NCBI GenBank assembly: GCA_024685385.1
Contig: JAIKVV010000081.1
Location: 34,332-98,331 of the forward strand
DNA length: 64,000 nt
Direction of reading: 5' to 3'
From: Saccharofermentans sp.
Lineage (GTDB): Bacteria; Bacillota; Clostridia; Saccharofermentanales; Saccharofermentanaceae
Position numbers and translations under genes: made by a program. This document shows positions 63,082 through 64,000 of the stretch, piece by piece (the first letter of the stretch is position 1; each line of letters opens with the position of its first letter). The notes beneath the pieces are model-generated. The model worked only from the letters and a program-made list of their open reading frames with translations. It searched no databases and had not been told where the DNA came from.

Positions 63082-63759
63082 TCAGAACAGAACAACCTCG
63101 CCGGACTCATCAGCAGTCGTGAAATATGCCTTGGACTCTTCAGCCTTAACATAGATCTTGAGGTCCTTGCCCTTACCCTTGATAGCCTTGTTGACCTTCT
63201 TGACTACATCCTTGTAAGAGATGCTCTTGTCGTCAAGAGACTGGATCTGGAAATCCTTAGGTACAACAGCCTTCTTTGCCACTTTCTTAGCGGGCTTCTT
63301 AGCTGCCTTCTTTGCAGGAGCAGCCTTCTTTGCAGCGGGCTTTGCAGCAGCTTTCTTTGCAGGAGCAGCTTTCTTTGCAGCGGGCTTAGCAGCAGCCTTC
63401 TTTGCAGGAGCAGCCTTCTTTGCAGCGGGCTTAGCAGCCTTCTTTGCAGGTGCAGCTTTCTTTGCAGCGGGCTTAGCAGCAGCCTTCTTTGCAGCGGGCT
63501 TAGCAGCAGCCTTCTTAGCAGGTGCAGCTTTCTTTGCAGCGGGCTTAGCAGCAGCCTTCTTAGCGGGAGCAGCTTTCTTTGCAGCAGCTTTCTTAGCGGG
63601 AGCAGCCTTCTTAGCAGGTGCCTTCTTTGCAGCAACCTTCTTCTCTACTTCCTTCTTTGCAGCAGCAGCTTTCTTAGCTACTTTTTTAACTTCTGCCTTT
63701 ACTTCTTTCTTGACCTCGTCGACCTTTGCGATGATCTCATTTTTCTTCTCGTCTGCCAT
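63082..63759 (-). CDS. Histone H1-like Lys/Ala-rich protein with C-terminal DUF6465-like domain
   Basis: A 225-residue, very basic protein. Residues 1-40 are a charged helix (EVKKEVKAEVKKVAKK), 40-165 are AKPAAKKAAPAKKAA-type repeats like the tails of histone H1 and of bacterial Hc1/AlgP, and 165-225 are a compact domain (FQIQSLDDKSISYKDVVKKV, KIYVKAEESKAYFTTADESG) resembling DUF6465. The tail should bind DNA or RNA without sequence preference, so nucleoid compaction is plausible. GGAGG precedes the ATG, with a strong promoter (63816-63843) and terminator. Confidence 0.85.
   Translation of the reverse strand: MADEKKNEIIAKVDEVKKEVKAEVKKVAKKAAAAKKEVEKKVAAKKAPAKKAAPAKKAAAKKAAPAKKAAAKPAAKKAAPAKKAAAKPAAKKAAAKPAAKKAAPAKKAAKPAAKKAAPAKKAAAKPAAKKAAPAKKAAAKPAAKKAAPAKKAAKKPAKKVAKKAVVPKDFQIQSLDDKSISYKDVVKKVNKAIKGKGKDLKIYVKAEESKAYFTTADESGEVVLF
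63285..63640 (-). repeat. Imperfect tandem repeats coding the PAKKAA tail
   Basis: Units of about 36-45 bases coding A-A-K-P-A-A-K-K-A-A-P-A-K-K are repeated, with many near-identical blocks, so slippage and length variation between strains are expected. Not a CRISPR array: there are no unique spacers. Confidence 0.85.
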
Positions 63760-63815
63760 TAAAAATTCCTCCGTATGGTATTGTGCATTGAGATTTTTTT
63801 ACGTTACATATTTTG

Positions 63816-63843
63816 ATTCTACCAATCTTTAAAATATCGTCAA
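63816..63843 (-). promoter_or_regulatory. Promoter of the H1-like gene
   Basis: -35 TTGACG (63843-63838), 16-base spacer, -10 TAGAAT (63821-63816) preceded by TGG. Start codon 57 bases downstream. Confidence 0.75.
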
Positions 63844-64000
63844 TAAAATAACTGTTAACACGTTGAGTGAATAAGTAATATTTCATTCCCGTAAGATCGA
63901 GACATAATACACCTTAAACCAGAGCGTTTTTCTGATGTTAACCAGGCCAAAATCGTGTATAATCCACTTAAATTAGTTGTTTTTTCACGGAAACAAGGCA
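63844..64000. other. Gene-free window edge
   Basis: A/T-rich, no gene seen. A GTGTATAATCC at about 63955-63965 on the plus strand could be the -10 of a gene beyond the window. Confidence 0.4.

Noticed and set aside
63285..63640. Repeat array possibly a CRISPR
   Set aside because: Units are in-frame coding repeats with no unique spacers and no cas genes nearby.
63221..63832. Long plus-strand frame, Ala/Phe-rich, 203 residues
   Set aside because: It is the antisense of the repetitive H1-like gene; the reverse of AAG and GCA codon runs cannot make stops. No ribosome binding site or promoter fits.

Overview
The window looks like chromosomal core DNA of an anaerobic, Gram-positive Clostridia-type Firmicute. 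The evidence is an L27 precursor with the Prp-cleaved N-terminus next to a Prp protease gene, RicT, DUF951 and DUF1385 proteins, a MurT/GatD-type gene pair, ferredoxins, a flavodiiron protein, an aldo/keto reductase with Fe-S cysteines, and strong GGAGG ribosome binding sites. The genus cannot be fixed from the sequence alone. I saw no rRNA, tRNA, CRISPR array, insertion sequence, phage gene or origin. Most genes lie on the minus strand in tight operons with ATGA, TGATG or TAATG stop/start overlaps.

Layout. 1-6343: dnaE (cut by the window edge), uvrB, an ABC exporter pair and a PAP2-like protein. 6377-8870: obgE, rpmA, prp, rplU with a promoter and probable L21 leader. 8906-12673: a MacB/lactococcin-972-like export locus (ATPase, two permeases, secreted small protein) with a strong promoter, operator-like repeats and a large internal hairpin. 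12726-17135: an uncharacterised membrane protein and murC, divergent from a membrane-anchored lipase over a palindromic shared -10 element. 17205-19854: CDF transporter, phosphotransferase-like kinase, GNAT. 20011-25097: a transglutaminase-like lipoprotein, a 5'-nucleotidase lipoprotein and small proteins. 25195-30590: YbaK deacylase, CPA2 antiporter, TrmN6 and RsmI methyltransferases, TRIC channel, GNAT, aldo/keto reductase. 30686-34273: VOC protein, DUF951, prmC, DUF1385, two ferredoxins. 34419-37411: ricT, holB, tmk and a disordered basic protein under its own promoter. 37408-42996: the folate genes folE-folP-folB-folK behind an AraC regulator and a degenerate sialate-esterase-like protein. 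43138-56541: a large envelope/glycosyltransferase cluster (GT-C proteins, DUF2142, YfhO, aldolase, ACP, MarR, PLP decarboxylase, DeoR). 56616-63843: a MurT/GatD-like pair that lacks the expected catalytic residues, LUD and PHP proteins, a flavodiiron-flavin reductase-rubredoxin fusion and a histone-H1-like protein.

The most unusual items are: folB, whose consensus N-terminus and Shine-Dalgarno point to an ACG start codon; the catalytically diverged MurT/GatD-like pair; the full-length sialate-O-acetylesterase homologue with its nucleophile lost; the small-protein export locus at 8.9-12.7 kb; and the ACP/decarboxylase/aldolase/GT-C cluster at 44.7-56.5 kb. All functional statements are from reading the sequence and family knowledge; no database search was run.
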